Notes: generated by a model not told the origin, from the sequence alone. A stretch of 64,000 nt of DNA from Brevinema_A sp051647535 (GCA_051647535.1 JBOFEA010000021.1:5006-69005); one strand, 5' to 3'. Shown: positions 1 to 8,828, counted from the stretch's first letter. Program-made: numbers and translations.

Positions 1-1
1 T

Positions 2-172
2 ATCGCTAGGGCTTAGATTATCAAATTTGTGAATGAGAATAGTGACTTTCTTGGGAAAAGTTTTGATAATAGCGTCTTCTAATTTGTTTCTATATTCGAT
101 TTCTTCTTTCATAGGAAGACGTGAACAAGAATTTAATATAAGAAAAATTAATAATATTGCTTTGTATTTCAT
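2..172 (-). CDS. putative lipoprotein, N-terminal part (runs off left edge)
   Basis: The first 57 residues of a minus-strand gene cut by the window edge. The start is the ATG at 172. The N-terminus is Met-Lys-Tyr-Lys, then a hydrophobic stretch and the lipobox-like LILNSC, with Cys16 as the probable lipidated residue. The mature part begins SRLPMKEEIEYRNK and is charged and predicted to be exported. No clear Shine-Dalgarno sequence precedes the ATG. Function cannot be assigned from this fragment. The signal peptide and lipobox are seen directly; membrane attachment is inferred. Confidence 0.6.
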   Translation of the reverse strand, partial: MKYKAILLIFLILNSCSRLPMKEEIEYRNKLEDAIIKTFPKKVTILIHKFDNLSPSD

Positions 173-303
173 AAGCAATATTATAAAGAAAAAATGAATT
201 TATTTCAAAAATTTGTTTGGTAAATAATATAAATTCATATTTATATGCAAATGAAGATTAGTAAATGAATGTTGGAATTTAAAAATGTTTTAGATTATAA
301 GTG

Positions 304-669
304 TTAGATCATAAAAGGAAGATTTTTTGTTTCTCTGGTTTCTAATTTTAGTTTGACAAAAAACAAATCTCTCTGATAAAAAGGATTGAAACTCCATTCA
401 ATATGGTCTGGGGAGATAATTGTATTGTTAATAATTTTAAAAAGAGAAGCATACCGAAATACTTCACGGATAGCAGCTTCAGAATAGGGGGTATGAGGCA
501 TATTGAAAAAACTATGCAGTTGAGTATTGGAAAAATTAAAATGTACAGGAGTATGCTGCTGATAACCGCTGGGATATAATGATTCGGCAATTCCTATTAG
601 GAGTTTTAATGCCGGATAAAGATAGAAACAATTCCTTATACCATAGTGTCTGGCACAAAATTCGAGCAT
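304..669 (-). CDS. hypothetical protein, 121 aa
   Basis: A reading frame whose ATG at 669 follows a good ribosome binding site (AATGAGGTG about 5 nt upstream) and a possible promoter at 724-753. The protein is rich in aromatic residues, with no signal peptide or clear transmembrane helix. I recognise no domain. The frame in the same region at 348-590 lacks these signals. Gene reality rests on the ribosome binding site and the promoter only. Confidence 0.5.
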   Translation of the reverse strand: MLEFCARHYGIRNCFYLYPALKLLIGIAESLYPSGYQQHTPVHFNFSNTQLHSFFNMPHTPYSEAAIREVFRYASLFKIINNTIISPDHIEWSFNPFYQRDLFFVKLKLETRETKNLPFMI

Positions 670-723
670 AACCGCACCTCATTAAATTATTTTTTAAGGA
701 TCTTTTAGTCTTTGAATTACAAA

Positions 724-753
724 TATCATGACTGACTTTTTTATTTTTGTCAA
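724..753 (-). promoter_or_regulatory. possible promoter for the 121-aa protein
   Basis: On the minus strand a perfect TTGACA (748-753) is followed 17-19 nt later by CATGAT/TGATAT. This lies about 55 bp upstream of the ATG at 669. The -35 is good and the -10 is poor. Confidence 0.35.
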
Positions 754-1003
754 AAAATATAATAATTATTGCTGTTGTTGGATGCAGTTTAGTTTTGCAC
801 TAATTAATATTACCAAAGATTTAATATCAAAAACAACCTCAAATTCAAGACTGCTTTATTATGATAGATATTAAAAAATTAATCAATTTTTTAATAATCG
901 TATGAATAAATAAAAATAAAATAAATGGTGTTGCAGAAAATATATTATATATTTATCACAATACCACTAATAAATGAAGAATAAGAATAATAATACAAAG
1001 GAA

Positions 1004-1133
1004 ATGAATATGTTTAGAGATATTGTTATCTTTTGTCTTTGTTAATAGGAAATTGTTTTGCAATGCCTAAAATTAAAATTTGGATTCTATTGATTTTAAT
1101 GAAGGTACTTAAGAAAAGAGATTCTTTTATATA
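1004..1133 (+). pseudogene. possible frameshifted remnant of a small exported protein
   Basis: AAAGGA precedes the ATG at 1010 (and the in-frame ATG at 1004). The frame reads MFRDIVIFCLC and then stops at 1045. Shifting the frame near the stop continues with LLIGNCFAMPKIKIW, down to a stop at 1133. Joined, the two pieces form a plausible signal peptide with a small residue before the cleavage point. This suggests a decayed secreted protein gene. Chance is not excluded because the piece is short. Confidence 0.3.
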
Positions 1134-1291
1134 AACAGATATTCCCGATAAAAATATTTTTTATTAATTGAAGTGTTGTTATCATAAATTCTAAGAATAT
1201 TATTTACTTTTTTGTGTATAAAAGTATAATATTACATTAATGAGATAATAATTAAAAAGGTAATTGAAATAAATTATTAAAAGGAGAGAAT

Positions 1292-1903
1292 ATGAAATTA
1301 TTGTTCGAAGCTTGTGTAGAGAATTTTGTGGGAGCAGAAGAAGCTCAGCGTAAAGGTGCGGATAGGATTGAGTTGTGTGACAATCTTGCGGTTGGTGGAA
1401 CGACGCCTTCATACGGTACGATCAAAGCTGTTAAAGATAAACTTAGTATTCCTCAAGCTGTCATGATTCGTGCACGTGGAGGGGATTTCAAATATCATGA
1501 AAACGAGAAATGGATTATGTTGGAAGATATTTATATTGCTGAAAAGATTGGTGTGGAATCAGTGGTTGTGGGTGCATTAAAAGGAAATTATTTGGATTAT
1601 GAGTTTCTGGGGCAGGCAAGAGATGCTGCAAAAAATTCTGAAATTGTATGTCACATGGCGTTTGATGAAACAGAAGATCTTTATGAGTCTCTTGATATGT
1701 TGATAGAATTGGGATATAATCGAGTGCTTACAAAAGGCGGAAGCGGATCAGCATCAGCAAATATTAATGTATTGAGAAATTTGGTTGAACAAGCTGCAGG
1801 AAGAATAACAATTCTTGCCGGTGGGGGAGTTGATCTGAATAATGCTCAAACAATTGCATTAGAAACAGGTATTGTGGAACTGCATGGAAAAAAGATTGTG
1901 TAA
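1292..1903 (+). CDS. cutC: CutC family protein
   Basis: A 203-residue protein of the CutC TIM-barrel family, annotated as copper homeostasis although its biochemical role is unsettled. Family signatures are seen: FEACVENFVGAEEAQ at the N-terminus, GADRIELC, an MIRARGGDF strand (MIRPRGGDF in most members), and VLTKGGSGSA and ILAGGGV near the end. AGGAGAG lies just upstream of the ATG. The protein ends soon after VELHG, like short Firmicutes-type CutC rather than the roughly 248-residue E. coli form. It converges on uvrC with only 4 bp between the stop codons and no terminator. Confidence 0.9.
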   Translation: MKLLFEACVENFVGAEEAQRKGADRIELCDNLAVGGTTPSYGTIKAVKDKLSIPQAVMIRARGGDFKYHENEKWIMLEDIYIAEKIGVESVVVGALKGNYLDYEFLGQARDAAKNSEIVCHMAFDETEDLYESLDMLIELGYNRVLTKGGSGSASANINVLRNLVEQAAGRITILAGGGVDLNNAQTIALETGIVELHGKKIV

Positions 1904-1907
1904 GTTG

Positions 1908-3572
1908 TTAAGATTTTAATTTTTTGTCCATACGTCTGTGAAGATGATGCTGGGAGAATCTATGTGATTCATCGCGGATACGTTTGATAAGATTAAGAAC
2001 AGATGAATTTTCGGGTAGAATTATTCCTGTTTTGTTTCCGGGCAGAAAAATTTCTTCATGTTGTTTGGCGATGGAAATGACATCAATATCTTGGATATGT
2101 AATTTTTCAAGAGCGTTAAGAGCAGCGGCAAGCTGTCCTTTACCTCCATCGATGACCAAGAGGTGGGGAAGAGCTTGATTTTCAGTAAGAATACGGTGCA
2201 ATCTTCTGTAAACCAGTTCTTCCATAGCAGCATAATCGTCCTGCTGGTTTTCGGCTTGAATATTAAATGTACGGTATGATTTTTTATCGGGTTCGCCGCC
2301 TTGGAAACATACATTAACACCTGAAGCTAATGTACCGTCAAGCTTTGCGATATCGAATCCTTCGATAATTCCCGGGAAATTTTTGAGATTGAATTCTTGT
2401 TGGAGGCGGTGAAGGGTTTCTAAGAGATCCGGTTCGGAAATTTCTCGTTCCAAATGTATTAATGCATTTTTTTCTGCAAGCGATAACAATACGGATTCCG
2501 GAGAATTTTCTTCTTGAGGTGTTTCAACGCTTAATCCGGATCCTTCGTCTTGAAACCATATTGTTATAAATTCGGCTAATTTGGCAAATTTGCTGTCAAT
2601 AATAATACGTTTCGGAAGGTTTTCCGCTTCCGAATACTTCGTAATAATAAATTCTTCCAAAATACTGTTTTCGGAAAAGATGCTGTCAGCATCTTTTTTT
2701 GTGACAGTAAATCCTTCTTTACCTGTTAATTTTCCGTTTCGAATCAATGAAACAGCAATACCGAATTGGCTGTTGTTTCCTGAAATACCGATAATATCTG
2801 TATTGTCTTCCCGATCAAGATACACGGACTGCTGTTCGTCTAGAGAGTGTATGGAATCCAACTGTTCTTTATAAATTTGGGCTTTTTCAAATAACAGTTC
2901 TTTAGCGGCGGTTTTCATTTTTTTTTCGAGATTTTTAATGAGTTTATCTTTTTTTCCTGTTAGAAATTCTATTGCTTCTTGAACGGATTTCATGTATTGT
3001 TTTTCTGTAATTTTTTGGATACACGGTGCCGAACATCGACCCATATGGTATTCCAAACATTCCCGTTTAGGAAGCGTTCGGCATATTCTAAGTTGAAAAA
3101 TTTTTTGCAGAATATCAAGATTCGATCGAACGATCCCCGCACTAATATACGGCCCGAAGTATAAACTTCCGTCATTAAATTTGTTTCTTGTCATGAAAAG
3201 TCTGGGAAATTTTTCTTTAACGGTTATTTTAATATAAGGATAAAATTTTCCGTCTTTGAAGTTAATATTGAATTTAGGAAGATGTTTTTTGATTAGTGTT
3301 GCTTCCAAAAGAAGAGCTTCGCTTTCGTTTCCAACAATAATAATATCAATAATATTAATTTGCTGTACTAAGAGATGTGTTTTTAAAAACTGTGGTGTTT
3401 TCATGAAATAAGAATTGACTCTTTTTCGAAGATTTTTCGCTTTTCCTATATATAAAATTTTTCCTGCTGTATCTTTGTAAATATAAACTCCGGGATCTTC
3501 AGGAATGTCATTTTTATCTTTAGGTGAAAAAGATCCTAATATTTGTTTTGTTATGGTATGTTCTTTTTTCAT
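1908..3572 (-). CDS. uvrC: excinuclease ABC subunit C, lacking the C-terminal HhH domain
   Basis: The UvrABC subunit that makes the dual incisions flanking DNA damage. Seen in order: an N-terminal GIY-YIG nuclease (DPGVYIYKD, then LYIGKAKNLRKRV), a UVR motif for UvrB contact (LEKKMKTAAKELLFEKA), and the RNase H-like C-terminal nuclease (FDIAKLDGT, LLVIDGGKGQL, RIRDESHRF). At 554 residues it is shorter than the usual roughly 600. It stops at HRRMDKKLKS, exactly where the tandem helix-hairpin-helix domain normally begins. The ribosome binding site is weak (GAGAA). A good promoter lies at 3663-3691, and the gene is divergent from the SbcD-like gene. Confidence 0.93.
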   Translation of the reverse strand: MKKEHTITKQILGSFSPKDKNDIPEDPGVYIYKDTAGKILYIGKAKNLRKRVNSYFMKTPQFLKTHLLVQQINIIDIIIVGNESEALLLEATLIKKHLPKFNINFKDGKFYPYIKITVKEKFPRLFMTRNKFNDGSLYFGPYISAGIVRSNLDILQKIFQLRICRTLPKRECLEYHMGRCSAPCIQKITEKQYMKSVQEAIEFLTGKKDKLIKNLEKKMKTAAKELLFEKAQIYKEQLDSIHSLDEQQSVYLDREDNTDIIGISGNNSQFGIAVSLIRNGKLTGKEGFTVTKKDADSIFSENSILEEFIITKYSEAENLPKRIIIDSKFAKLAEFITIWFQDEGSGLSVETPQEENSPESVLLSLAEKNALIHLEREISEPDLLETLHRLQQEFNLKNFPGIIEGFDIAKLDGTLASGVNVCFQGGEPDKKSYRTFNIQAENQQDDYAAMEELVYRRLHRILTENQALPHLLVIDGGKGQLAAALNALEKLHIQDIDVISIAKQHEEIFLPGNKTGIILPENSSVLNLIKRIRDESHRFSQHHLHRRMDKKLKS

Positions 3573-3651
3573 AAAAATTCTCGAATATTGTAAAAAATTT
3601 TTTTTTCTTTCCGATTTTAATTAAATCAGGATAAATTAATAATTATCTTTT

Positions 3652-3663
3652 TGTCTTAAGACA
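3652..3663. promoter_or_regulatory. 12-bp perfect palindrome between uvrC and the SbcD-like gene
   Basis: TGTCTTAAGACA is a perfect palindrome. It overlaps the last base of the uvrC -10 hexamer and runs over the expected start of transcription. An operator for a regulator shared by two repair genes is possible, but no such regulator is encoded in the window. Confidence 0.35.
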
Positions 3664-3691
3664 TTATATATAATATTAATTGAATAATCAA
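3663..3691 (-). promoter_or_regulatory. uvrC promoter
   Basis: TTGATT (3686-3691) and TATAAT (3663-3668) read on the minus strand with a 17-bp spacer. This is about 90 bp upstream of the uvrC start. Confidence 0.65.
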
Positions 3692-3725
3692 GGACTGCTT
3701 GGAAAAGTATAGTTAAGGAAGTATT

Positions 3726-4760
3726 ATGAAATTTTTGCATACGGCTGATCTTCATTTGAAAGATAGAAGCCACTTATCAACAGTAAATGCAATTATTGAT
3801 CTTGCAGAAAGAGAAAATACCGAATTGATCATTATTGCCGGAGATTTGTTTGATGCATCTGCCAATGGAAGGGTATTAGAAGCTGAACTGCTTTCGATTT
3901 GGAAAAAATATTCCGGCACGGTATTGGTTGTGCCCGGAAATCATGATGATAAATTTCTTTCCCAAAGAACAGAATTGGCTCCCAATGTTATTGTTGCAAA
4001 CCAAATATCGTATTCCGTAGCTGAAATTCAAGGAATTTTCTTTGTTTGTGTTCCTTATCAAAAAAATATATCTCTTTCGGATATTAATATCAAAAAATTT
4101 GAACCGGCTGTATTGATTACACACGGAACATATTTTCATCAACATTCGGGTCAGGAAAAGTATTTTCCAATTAAATCTTCAGATTTATCCGGACGATATC
4201 GTTATGTGGCATTAGGGCATTATCATTCTTGGTTTGACAAATGGGCGGATGGAACATTAACTGTTAATCCCGGAGCACCCCGTCAAACACGAAAAAGCGA
4301 TAAAGGTCCAAGGTATGTGTCGTTGGTTGATACAAATACTTGGGTAATGGAAAAAATCCGTCTTGCTGTATCTTTCCAAGAATACAAGACAGTTTCAATT
4401 TCATTATCCGAATCCGAGCAGGAAATTTGTGCTAAGATTCTTTCTACTGTGTCGATGTTGCAGGAAGGTTGTTTCGCTGAAATTGAATTGACTGTTAAGG
4501 GGTCAATATTATTTTCTAAATATTCGCTTTCTGAAAGAGTAGAATTTTGGATTAAGTATTTGGAGAATAATCGTATTGATGCATCAAGAATTTCTTGGAA
4601 TTTAAGCAATATTGTTCAAATTTCTCCGAAAATTTTGTATTCTTCATTCTGTATGATGATGGTAGATAAAATTGCTGCCGCTGTACCCGAACAAGAAAAT
4701 ATGCTGGCATCATTTTTGTTTGAGCGTCTCCAGCATGAAAATCAACGATTACTGGATTGA
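3726..4760 (+). CDS. SbcD/YhaO-like metallophosphoesterase (DNA repair exonuclease family)
   Basis: A 344-residue calcineurin-like phosphoesterase of the SbcD/Mre11 type. All metal-binding blocks are present in order: TADLHLKD (Asp8, His10), GDLFD, PGNHDD, ITHGTYFH and GHYHSW. After the roughly 200-residue catalytic part comes a capping region of about 120 residues without known motifs. AAGGAAG precedes the ATG. An SbcC/YhaN-type ATPase gene normally sits beside sbcD but is absent here; the next gene is a peroxiredoxin. A role in processing DNA ends is inferred from the family. Confidence 0.8.
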   Translation: MKFLHTADLHLKDRSHLSTVNAIIDLAERENTELIIIAGDLFDASANGRVLEAELLSIWKKYSGTVLVVPGNHDDKFLSQRTELAPNVIVANQISYSVAEIQGIFFVCVPYQKNISLSDINIKKFEPAVLITHGTYFHQHSGQEKYFPIKSSDLSGRYRYVALGHYHSWFDKWADGTLTVNPGAPRQTRKSDKGPRYVSLVDTNTWVMEKIRLAVSFQEYKTVSISLSESEQEICAKILSTVSMLQEGCFAEIELTVKGSILFSKYSLSERVEFWIKYLENNRIDASRISWNLSNIVQISPKILYSSFCMMMVDKIAAAVPEQENMLASFLFERLQHENQRLLD

Positions 4761-4830
4761 AGATTTGATATTAATCGTGAATAGTGTTAAAATATTATAG
4801 TTAATTATTCAATATAAAGGAGAGTATGTT

Positions 4831-5421
4831 ATGAGTTTAGTCAATAAAATTGCCCCTGATTTTACTGCACAAGCAGTGGTAAATGGAGAAATTAAAGATA
4901 TTCGTTTGTCGGATTACAAAGGACAATCTATATTTTTGTTTTTTTATCCTCTTGATTTTACATTTGTATGTCCTACCGAACTTCATGCATTCAGCGATAA
5001 AATGGAAGAGTTCGAAAAAAGAGGCATAAAAGTATTTGCATGTTCTGTGGATTCTGTGATGTCTCATAAAGCATGGCTTCATATTTCCAGATCCCAAGGC
5101 GGTATTCAAGATACCAAATATCCTATTATTTCCGATATTACTAAAACTATTTCTCGAGATTACGGTGTATTGCTTGAGGATGAAGGTGTTGCTTTAAGAG
5201 GAAGTTTTTATATTGATAGGGATTTTATTGTTCGTTTGGAACAGGTATATGACAAACCTATAGGACGTTCTGTAGATGAAGTATTGAGAAGTATTGATGC
5301 ATGGTTGTTTTTTGAAAAACATGGCGAAGTATGTCCTATCAATTGGAAACCTGGTGACCAAGCAATGGAAGCTACCGCTAAAGGATTGGAACAGTTTTTC
5401 TCTGATAAGTATTCCCACTAG
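4831..5421 (+). CDS. peroxiredoxin, typical 2-Cys (AhpC/Prx1 family)
   Basis: A thiol peroxidase that reduces hydrogen peroxide and organic peroxides. The peroxidatic cysteine is Cys47 in DFTFVCPTE; the resolving cysteine lies near residue 170 in GEVCPINWKPGD. The length, 196 residues, is typical. AAAGGAG precedes the ATG. It appears to be a single-gene unit ended by the hairpin at 5478-5508. No dedicated AhpF-type reductase is nearby, so electrons probably come from thioredoxin (inference). Confidence 0.93.
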   Translation: MSLVNKIAPDFTAQAVVNGEIKDIRLSDYKGQSIFLFFYPLDFTFVCPTELHAFSDKMEEFEKRGIKVFACSVDSVMSHKAWLHISRSQGGIQDTKYPIISDITKTISRDYGVLLEDEGVALRGSFYIDRDFIVRLEQVYDKPIGRSVDEVLRSIDAWLFFEKHGEVCPINWKPGDQAMEATAKGLEQFFSDKYSH

Positions 5422-5477
5422 TTAAAGTTGCTTATTAATATTATATTATAGAAAATCTGCTAATGGATTTGATATTA

Positions 5478-5508
5478 AAAACCTCGTATTTTTACGAGGT
5501 TTTTTTTT
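5478..5508. terminator. bidirectional rho-independent terminator
   Basis: ACCTCGTA-tttt-TACGAGGT hairpin, extended by A:T pairs and followed by a run of T. An A-run on the left side lets it serve the convergent lipoprotein gene too. Confidence 0.85.
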
Positions 5509-5518
5509 GTTATTGTAT

Positions 5519-5914
5519 TTATTGCTGTTGAGCGAAATTTACTGCTGCACTCCAATCAATAGCGGCATCTGAAGAAACGCATGGAGTTCGTTGAAGAATA
5601 TAACCACCTTCTGTCACAACAACTCCCAGCCATAAATTTTCGCCTCCCCGCTGGCGGTAAATACCTTGAGTAGTACTGGCACCGTTATTAAGAGTATTTT
5701 GGAATACAATACCGATAGAAGCAGAACCATTGTTGTTGAATTGGGCGATCAGTGTTCCTGTGACTTGAAATGTACTGGCTGAAAAAGCTCCAAGACCGTT
5801 ATAATTTTTACCGTCTATGGTATTCAAAAATTCATTGGCCTCAGGGGAAAAACTATTGGGTGTGTTGGAACAGGAACTAAAGAGAATTGTTAATATTAAT
5901 AGTATATGACGCAT
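5519..5914 (-). CDS. small putative lipoprotein, 131 aa
   Basis: The N-terminus MRHILLILTILFSSC is a lipoprotein signal with Cys15 as the lipidated residue. The mature part is Asn/Ser/Gly rich, with EFLNTIDGKNY near its start and IDWSAAV near its end. These resemble motifs in two other short lipoproteins here, at 22600 and 42882. AAAGGAAA precedes the ATG, and a promoter lies at 5977-6005. Function unknown; the composition suggests a small beta-rich domain anchored in a membrane (inference). Confidence 0.75.
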   Translation of the reverse strand: MRHILLILTILFSSCSNTPNSFSPEANEFLNTIDGKNYNGLGAFSASTFQVTGTLIAQFNNNGSASIGIVFQNTLNNGASTTQGIYRQRGGENLWLGVVVTEGGYILQRTPCVSSDAAIDWSAAVNFAQQQ

Positions 5915-5976
5915 AAAGAGTTTCCTTTGATATTTTTATAAGATGTAAATCTCATATTTTATTGTGATAATATTAT

Positions 5977-6005
5977 AGTATATTAAATTTATTTGATTTC
6001 GTCAA
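5977..6005 (-). promoter_or_regulatory. promoter of the 131-aa lipoprotein
   Basis: TTGACG (6000-6005) and TATACT (5977-5982) on the minus strand with a 17-bp spacer. Confidence 0.6.
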
Positions 6006-6049
6006 GAATATAGTATTAATAAAGGAATTAACTTTTTTGAGAGTGTATT

Positions 6050-6078
6050 TTGCAAAATATTTTATTCTGTACTATAAT
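6050..6078 (+). promoter_or_regulatory. promoter of the HD-domain gene
   Basis: TTGCAA (6050-6055) and TATAAT (6073-6078) with a 17-bp spacer, 36 bp upstream of the ATG at 6114. Confidence 0.6.
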
Positions 6079-6113
6079 ATTTTATATTCTATATTTTTGA
6101 GTTTGGGGTTTAT

Positions 6114-7358
6114 ATGATTAGAAAAAGCCTGCTTGTTAAGTTATTTGACGGGTTTTTTATGCAACGCTGGAATGACCAATTAAGGCCAACACCGATGGTA
6201 GAGGCAGATAAACAAGCACATTCTATTTGTTTGGCATATTTTTTGGGTAGGATGCTTTCTCAAGAAGAACGATTTGATATGAATGAACTAATAGAAAAGT
6301 CAATATTTCGTTATTTGGAAAGAATCGTAGTTACAGATATTAAGCCTCCGGTTTTTCATCGAATTACGCAGGATGAAGTACAGTACAGATCTTTAAAAAA
6401 ATTTGTTAAAGAGTCTTGGAAACCTTATTTTGAGGGACTTCCGGAAGAATTTGTATCGAAATTTTTTGCATGGTGCGATAATGAAAGCAAGGAGTCGACA
6501 TTAGTAGATCAAGTGATGGTTATTGCGAGATCTGATGCGACCTTATGGGAGTTTGACCTGCTTAAGAATGCAAATCCTAACGGTTTTGGAATTTCCGAAA
6601 TAGAAGCGGATATGCAGCTTATCAAAAATAAACATATTGAATTACGACGTCATTTGCAAATAAAACTCGATACCAAACACATTCGTGAGGAACGGAAATC
6701 GGATTTGTTTTCTGATGAAACGTACTCTTCGTATTCGCAGCTGGTTAAAATGTTTGGACAGATGAGATTTCAAATTCGATGGGCACAGCTTCATAGAGAA
6801 CCGAAAACTTCTGTATTAGGGCATTCGTTTTATGTTGCTGTTTTGTGTTATTTTTTAACGTTGCTTGCAGGCGGAAGTAAAAAAAGGATTTATAATAATT
6901 TCTTTGCAGGGTTGTTTCATGATCTGCCGGAATTGTTTACAAGAGATATTATTTCACCTTTAAAAACTAATATTTTGGGATTAGGGGATTTGCTTAAAAA
7001 AATTGAAGATGAAGAAATGGACAAAAAATTTAAAATGTTGATTCCTGAAATCCTGCATGAAGAACTTTTTTATTTTATTAATGATGAATTTGGTGATTAT
7101 ATTATAGATAAAGGAAAATCAGTAGCATGTCCAAATGGAATAGATAAGTGTTATAATGAAGACAGTTTCAATCCTAAAGATGGTTCTATAGTAAGGCTTG
7201 CAGATCATATCAGTGCGTTTTTGGAAGCTGATATAGCATTGAAAAATGGAGCTGCATCAATGGATTTTGTTAATGCAAAAGAAAGAATAGCTGAAACATA
7301 TTCTAAGAAAAGGATTGCAGGATTAGATCTACAACCCTTGTTTCTTGATTTTCGTTAA
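6114..7358 (+). CDS. HD-domain (YfbR-like) protein
   Basis: A 414-residue protein apparently made of two YfbR-like all-helical HD modules. The first has DKQAHSICLAYFLGRML. The second has VLGHSFYVAVLCYF and GLFHDLPELFTRD, the latter being the HD metal-binding pair, with a later Asp in RLADHISAF. The family hydrolyses nucleotides or phosphoesters. The first module lacks a clear HD pair, so activity probably lies in the second (inference). No strong Shine-Dalgarno sequence is present, only GGGGT. The TPR gene follows 32 bp downstream, probably in the same operon. Confidence 0.75.
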   Translation: MIRKSLLVKLFDGFFMQRWNDQLRPTPMVEADKQAHSICLAYFLGRMLSQEERFDMNELIEKSIFRYLERIVVTDIKPPVFHRITQDEVQYRSLKKFVKESWKPYFEGLPEEFVSKFFAWCDNESKESTLVDQVMVIARSDATLWEFDLLKNANPNGFGISEIEADMQLIKNKHIELRRHLQIKLDTKHIREERKSDLFSDETYSSYSQLVKMFGQMRFQIRWAQLHREPKTSVLGHSFYVAVLCYFLTLLAGGSKKRIYNNFFAGLFHDLPELFTRDIISPLKTNILGLGDLLKKIEDEEMDKKFKMLIPEILHEELFYFINDEFGDYIIDKGKSVACPNGIDKCYNEDSFNPKDGSIVRLADHISAFLEADIALKNGAASMDFVNAKERIAETYSKKRIAGLDLQPLFLDFR

Positions 7359-7390
7359 GAAAAATTTTACAAATTTAAGGATACGGAATA

Positions 7391-8824
7391 ATGGAATTTA
7401 ATCGAAAAACACTTGATTTGTTAGAAGAAGAAAATATAGCAGCATGGGGAGAGTATGCTGATAAAATATGGAGTACGGATAGTGAATTTGCCGAGCAGAT
7501 TTATCAAAAAATATTATCTGTAGATGGAGAGCATACAACGGCTTTGTCTAACTATGCTGATTTTCTTCAAAATTTGGGACGGTTTCGAGAAGCAAAATTA
7601 ATTTATTCACGGCTTTTGCAGTTGGAGAATGATAATCCTAATTTGTATTTTCGATTTGGAGTGTTTTGTGTTGATATAGGAGAGCTGGATGCTGCAGAAA
7701 AACATTTACTTCATTTTTTGGAGAAAGAAAGTTTAGCGGCTGAACGCTTAATGGATAAATCAAATGAACTTGCTGAGCAAGAGAAATTTCGTTCTGCTGA
7801 GTGGCTGTACAGATTTATGATGAAACAGATTCCGGAAGATCCGTTTATTTTTAATAATTATGCGTTATTATTGGCTGATTTGGGTCGTTATAGTGAAGCC
7901 GAAGAATTTTTCCAAAAAGCACTCAAAGAAGAGAAAGTATTAGGGACTGATCTTAGTGTAGCGTTTAATTATGCGAATCTGCTTTTTTTAATGGATAGAA
8001 TTGAAGAAGCAGAGTGGTATTATAATAAAGCTTTGTTAAAAGATCCGAAAGATATTCCTGTGCTGAACAATTATGTGTCGCTTTTAATTAGAAAAGGAGA
8101 ATTTGAAAAAGCGGAAAATGTCTTATCAAAAATCTTATCTATTAATCCTTCAGATATTACGGCGTTGCAGAATTATTCCAATCTTCTTGTGCGTGACGGC
8201 CGGTATCAGGAAGCAATTCATAATGCAAGAAGTTTAGTAGATACTTATCCTGAATATTCTTATGCATATTTTCAGTTAGCATCGGTATTGATTGAATCTG
8301 ATGCTTTGGAAGAAGCGGTAGAAATACTTTATAAAGCTCGGGAACTAGAATCTGATTCAATAGAAATCATTGCATTATTGGCAGTTACGCTGGCTGATTT
8401 GAATAAATACGACCAAAGTGAAGAAATTTTTCAACAAGCCTTAATTGTTCACTCTGGAGATCCTATGCTTCGATATCATTATGCTGCTATGTTGTTTGAT
8501 TGCGGTCGTTATGAAGATGCACAACGTTGGCTTGCGCTGATTATAGAAAGCGATCCTTCACATGGGGAAGCACTAGGGCTTTTAGGTAATATTGCACAGG
8601 TTCAAGGCAGAGTATATGAAGCTCGTACATTGTTTGAACGGTCTGTTGAAAAAGATCCTGATAATCCTGAAACTTGGTTTCAAGCGGCATTGTTTTTTCA
8701 TAGTATCCGAGACTATGTTGCATCGGAAAATGCATTTTCCAAAGCACTGTTTTTATCTCCTGGTGATAAAAGAATTATTAGTGAAAAAAAACGGTGTGAA
8801 AAAGAAAAAAAAGCCAAGCAGTAA
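7391..8824 (+). CDS. tetratricopeptide repeat protein, 477 aa
   Basis: A soluble protein built almost wholly of about a dozen TPR units of roughly 34 residues, with recurring patterns such as LGRYSEAEEFFQKAL and RGRVYEARTLFERSV. There is no signal peptide or transmembrane helix, so it is probably a cytoplasmic scaffold. Its partner cannot be told from sequence. AAGGATA precedes the ATG. It sits between an HD protein and mutY, and its stop codon is 4 bp before the mutY start, suggesting translational coupling. Confidence 0.85.
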   Translation: MEFNRKTLDLLEEENIAAWGEYADKIWSTDSEFAEQIYQKILSVDGEHTTALSNYADFLQNLGRFREAKLIYSRLLQLENDNPNLYFRFGVFCVDIGELDAAEKHLLHFLEKESLAAERLMDKSNELAEQEKFRSAEWLYRFMMKQIPEDPFIFNNYALLLADLGRYSEAEEFFQKALKEEKVLGTDLSVAFNYANLLFLMDRIEEAEWYYNKALLKDPKDIPVLNNYVSLLIRKGEFEKAENVLSKILSINPSDITALQNYSNLLVRDGRYQEAIHNARSLVDTYPEYSYAYFQLASVLIESDALEEAVEILYKARELESDSIEIIALLAVTLADLNKYDQSEEIFQQALIVHSGDPMLRYHYAAMLFDCGRYEDAQRWLALIIESDPSHGEALGLLGNIAQVQGRVYEARTLFERSVEKDPDNPETWFQAALFFHSIRDYVASENAFSKALFLSPGDKRIISEKKRCEKEKKAKQ

Positions 8825-8828
8825 ACCT

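Larger units (their letters stand above)
673..1291. other. long AT-rich intergenic region before cutC
   Basis: About 620 bp without an intact gene. It holds the possible promoter at 724-753 and the signal-peptide remnant at 1004-1133. The rest is AT-rich sequence with many stop codons. I see no RNA gene, repeat array or insertion-sequence end in it. Confidence 0.6.

Noticed and set aside
348..590. 80-codon frame inside the 121-aa gene
   Set aside because: Same strand, different frame, without the binding site that supports the longer frame.
2021..2320. 99-codon minus-strand frame inside uvrC
   Set aside because: It is a shifted frame of uvrC with no independent start signal.
8592..8828. N-terminal extension of mutY by 79 residues
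   Set aside because: It lies within the TPR gene in another frame and is not similar to MutY. The family N-terminus fits the ATG at 8829.
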